Shown here piece by piece: positions 4,703 through 5,241 of a stretch of 5,241 bases of DNA; the stretch's first letter is position 1, and the number at the start of each line of letters is the position of its first letter. Both the position numbers and the translations under genes were made by a program. The notes under the pieces are model-generated. The model searched no databases, had not been told where the DNA came from, and saw only the letters and a program-made list of their open reading frames with translations. The DNA comes from an uncultured Eubacteriales bacterium. Lineage in GTDB: Bacteria > Bacillota > Clostridia > Oscillospirales > CAG-272. The stretch is taken from contig URCP01000140.1 in the NCBI GenBank assembly GCA_900546315.1, forward strand, positions 1 to 5,241. The letters run 5' to 3'.

Positions 4703-5209
4703 ATGTTCATATATACGATGAGGGCGAGCTCTCTTAAGTTTTTCGGGGTGACTACTCTCGCGGTGATAGCGCTTGTGACGCTTCTTTTCTTCATTCCGTC
4801 CGGAGTTCCGGCGTCGGCGTCAACTCCGTCGACGTCGTCGCTTGAGACGGTGGAGACGATTCGTTTCGACAAGATAAAGACGAACACTGACCGCACGGAC
4901 TTTCTTCGTCAGTTCGGATGGGAGACTGAGACGGACCCTGTCGAGGAGGCGGATGTGACTGTTCCGGCTGAGTTCGATAAGGTTTACCGTTCCTATAATG
5001 AGCTACAGAAAAAGCAGGGCTTCGACCTGACGAAGTACCTGAAAAAGAACGTGACCCGCTATTCCTACCGTATAACGAACTATCCAGACTACGAGGGAGA
5101 CGTCCTGGCGAATGTCCTGATCTACAAAAACAGGGTGATAGGCGGCGACATCTGCTCAACCGACGCGAACGGTTTCATCCACGGCTTCGACCGAAACATC
5201 GAGTACTGA
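4703..5209 (+). CDS. DUF4830 domain protein, membrane-anchored
   Basis: This 168-residue protein has a short N-terminus, a single hydrophobic segment at about 14-31, and an extracytoplasmic linker rich in Ser and Thr (33-47), followed by one domain that I recognise as DUF4830. Visible conserved blocks are NTDRTDFLRQFGWE (61-74), VPAEFDKVYRSYNELQKKQGFDL (87-109), TRYSYRITNYP (118-128), VIGGDICS (145-152) and GFIHGF (157-162). The hydrophobic segment could be an uncleaved signal anchor or a signal peptide ending near ASAS (37-40). The domain is widespread in Clostridia and has no known function; some family members are noted near sporulation or envelope genes, which cannot be tested here. The start is set by GGAGG at 4691-4695. 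No terminator is visible in the 32 bases left in the window, so co-transcription with a following gene is possible. Confidence 0.85.
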   Translation: MFIYTMRASSLKFFGVTTLAVIALVTLLFFIPSGVPASASTPSTSSLETVETIRFDKIKTNTDRTDFLRQFGWETETDPVEEADVTVPAEFDKVYRSYNELQKKQGFDLTKYLKKNVTRYSYRITNYPDYEGDVLANVLIYKNRVIGGDICSTDANGFIHGFDRNIEY

Positions 5210-5241
5210 GAGCTGCGTACAAACAATCCCCAGAGGCACTT

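Noticed and set aside
5210..5241. Start of another gene or terminator at the right edge
   Set aside because: Only 32 bases remain; no start signal, hairpin with T-run or recognisable motif is visible.

Overview
The window looks like chromosomal DNA from a Gram-positive, anaerobic Firmicute, most likely a gut-type Clostridia member near Oscillospiraceae/Lachnospiraceae. This is inferred from strong GGAGG-type ribosome binding sites, extended -10 promoters, a DUF4830 protein, a signal-peptide protein with a Firmicute-style C-terminal wall/membrane-sorting tail, an AraC regulator with a clostridial-type cupin sensor, and a bacterial AraM-like sn-glycerol-1-phosphate dehydrogenase. No rRNA, tRNA or CRISPR array is visible.

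Layout from left to right: (1) a calcineurin-like metallophosphoesterase (+) with its own extended -10 promoter; (2) a 139-bp palindromic repeat (copy 1), with a possible short relic of its core just beyond it; (3) an AraC-family regulator (-) with its own terminator, which probably starts at a TTG codon; (4) a divergent intergenic region with two mirror-image extended -10 promoters and a GC-rich leader hairpin; (5) a secreted CBM9-like surface protein (+) followed by a strong intrinsic terminator; (6) a short coding relic that resembles the C-terminus of a glycoside hydrolase (GH95 fucosidase-like); (7) a second 139-bp copy of the palindromic repeat; (8) an sn-glycerol-1-phosphate dehydrogenase (-); (9) a compact divergent promoter region with overlapping -10 boxes; (10) a membrane-anchored DUF4830 protein (+).

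Functionally, the AraC gene and the CBM9-like gene form a divergent pair, so the regulator probably controls the surface carbohydrate-binding protein and itself. The glycosidase relic behind the CBM9 gene suggests that a glycan-utilisation locus was larger in the past. The phosphoesterase, the glycerol-1-phosphate dehydrogenase and the DUF4830 protein are separate transcription units with no clear link to that locus.

The most notable signal is the repeat. Both copies are exactly 139 bp and align without gaps at 108 of 139 positions. They share perfect 11-bp terminal inverted repeats, and most of each copy can be drawn as one long hairpin. Of 31 differences, 27 are transitions, and at least three stem pairs change on both sides. 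Both copies sit between convergent gene ends. This fits a MITE-like palindromic element whose transcripts may serve as 3'-end hairpins or terminators.
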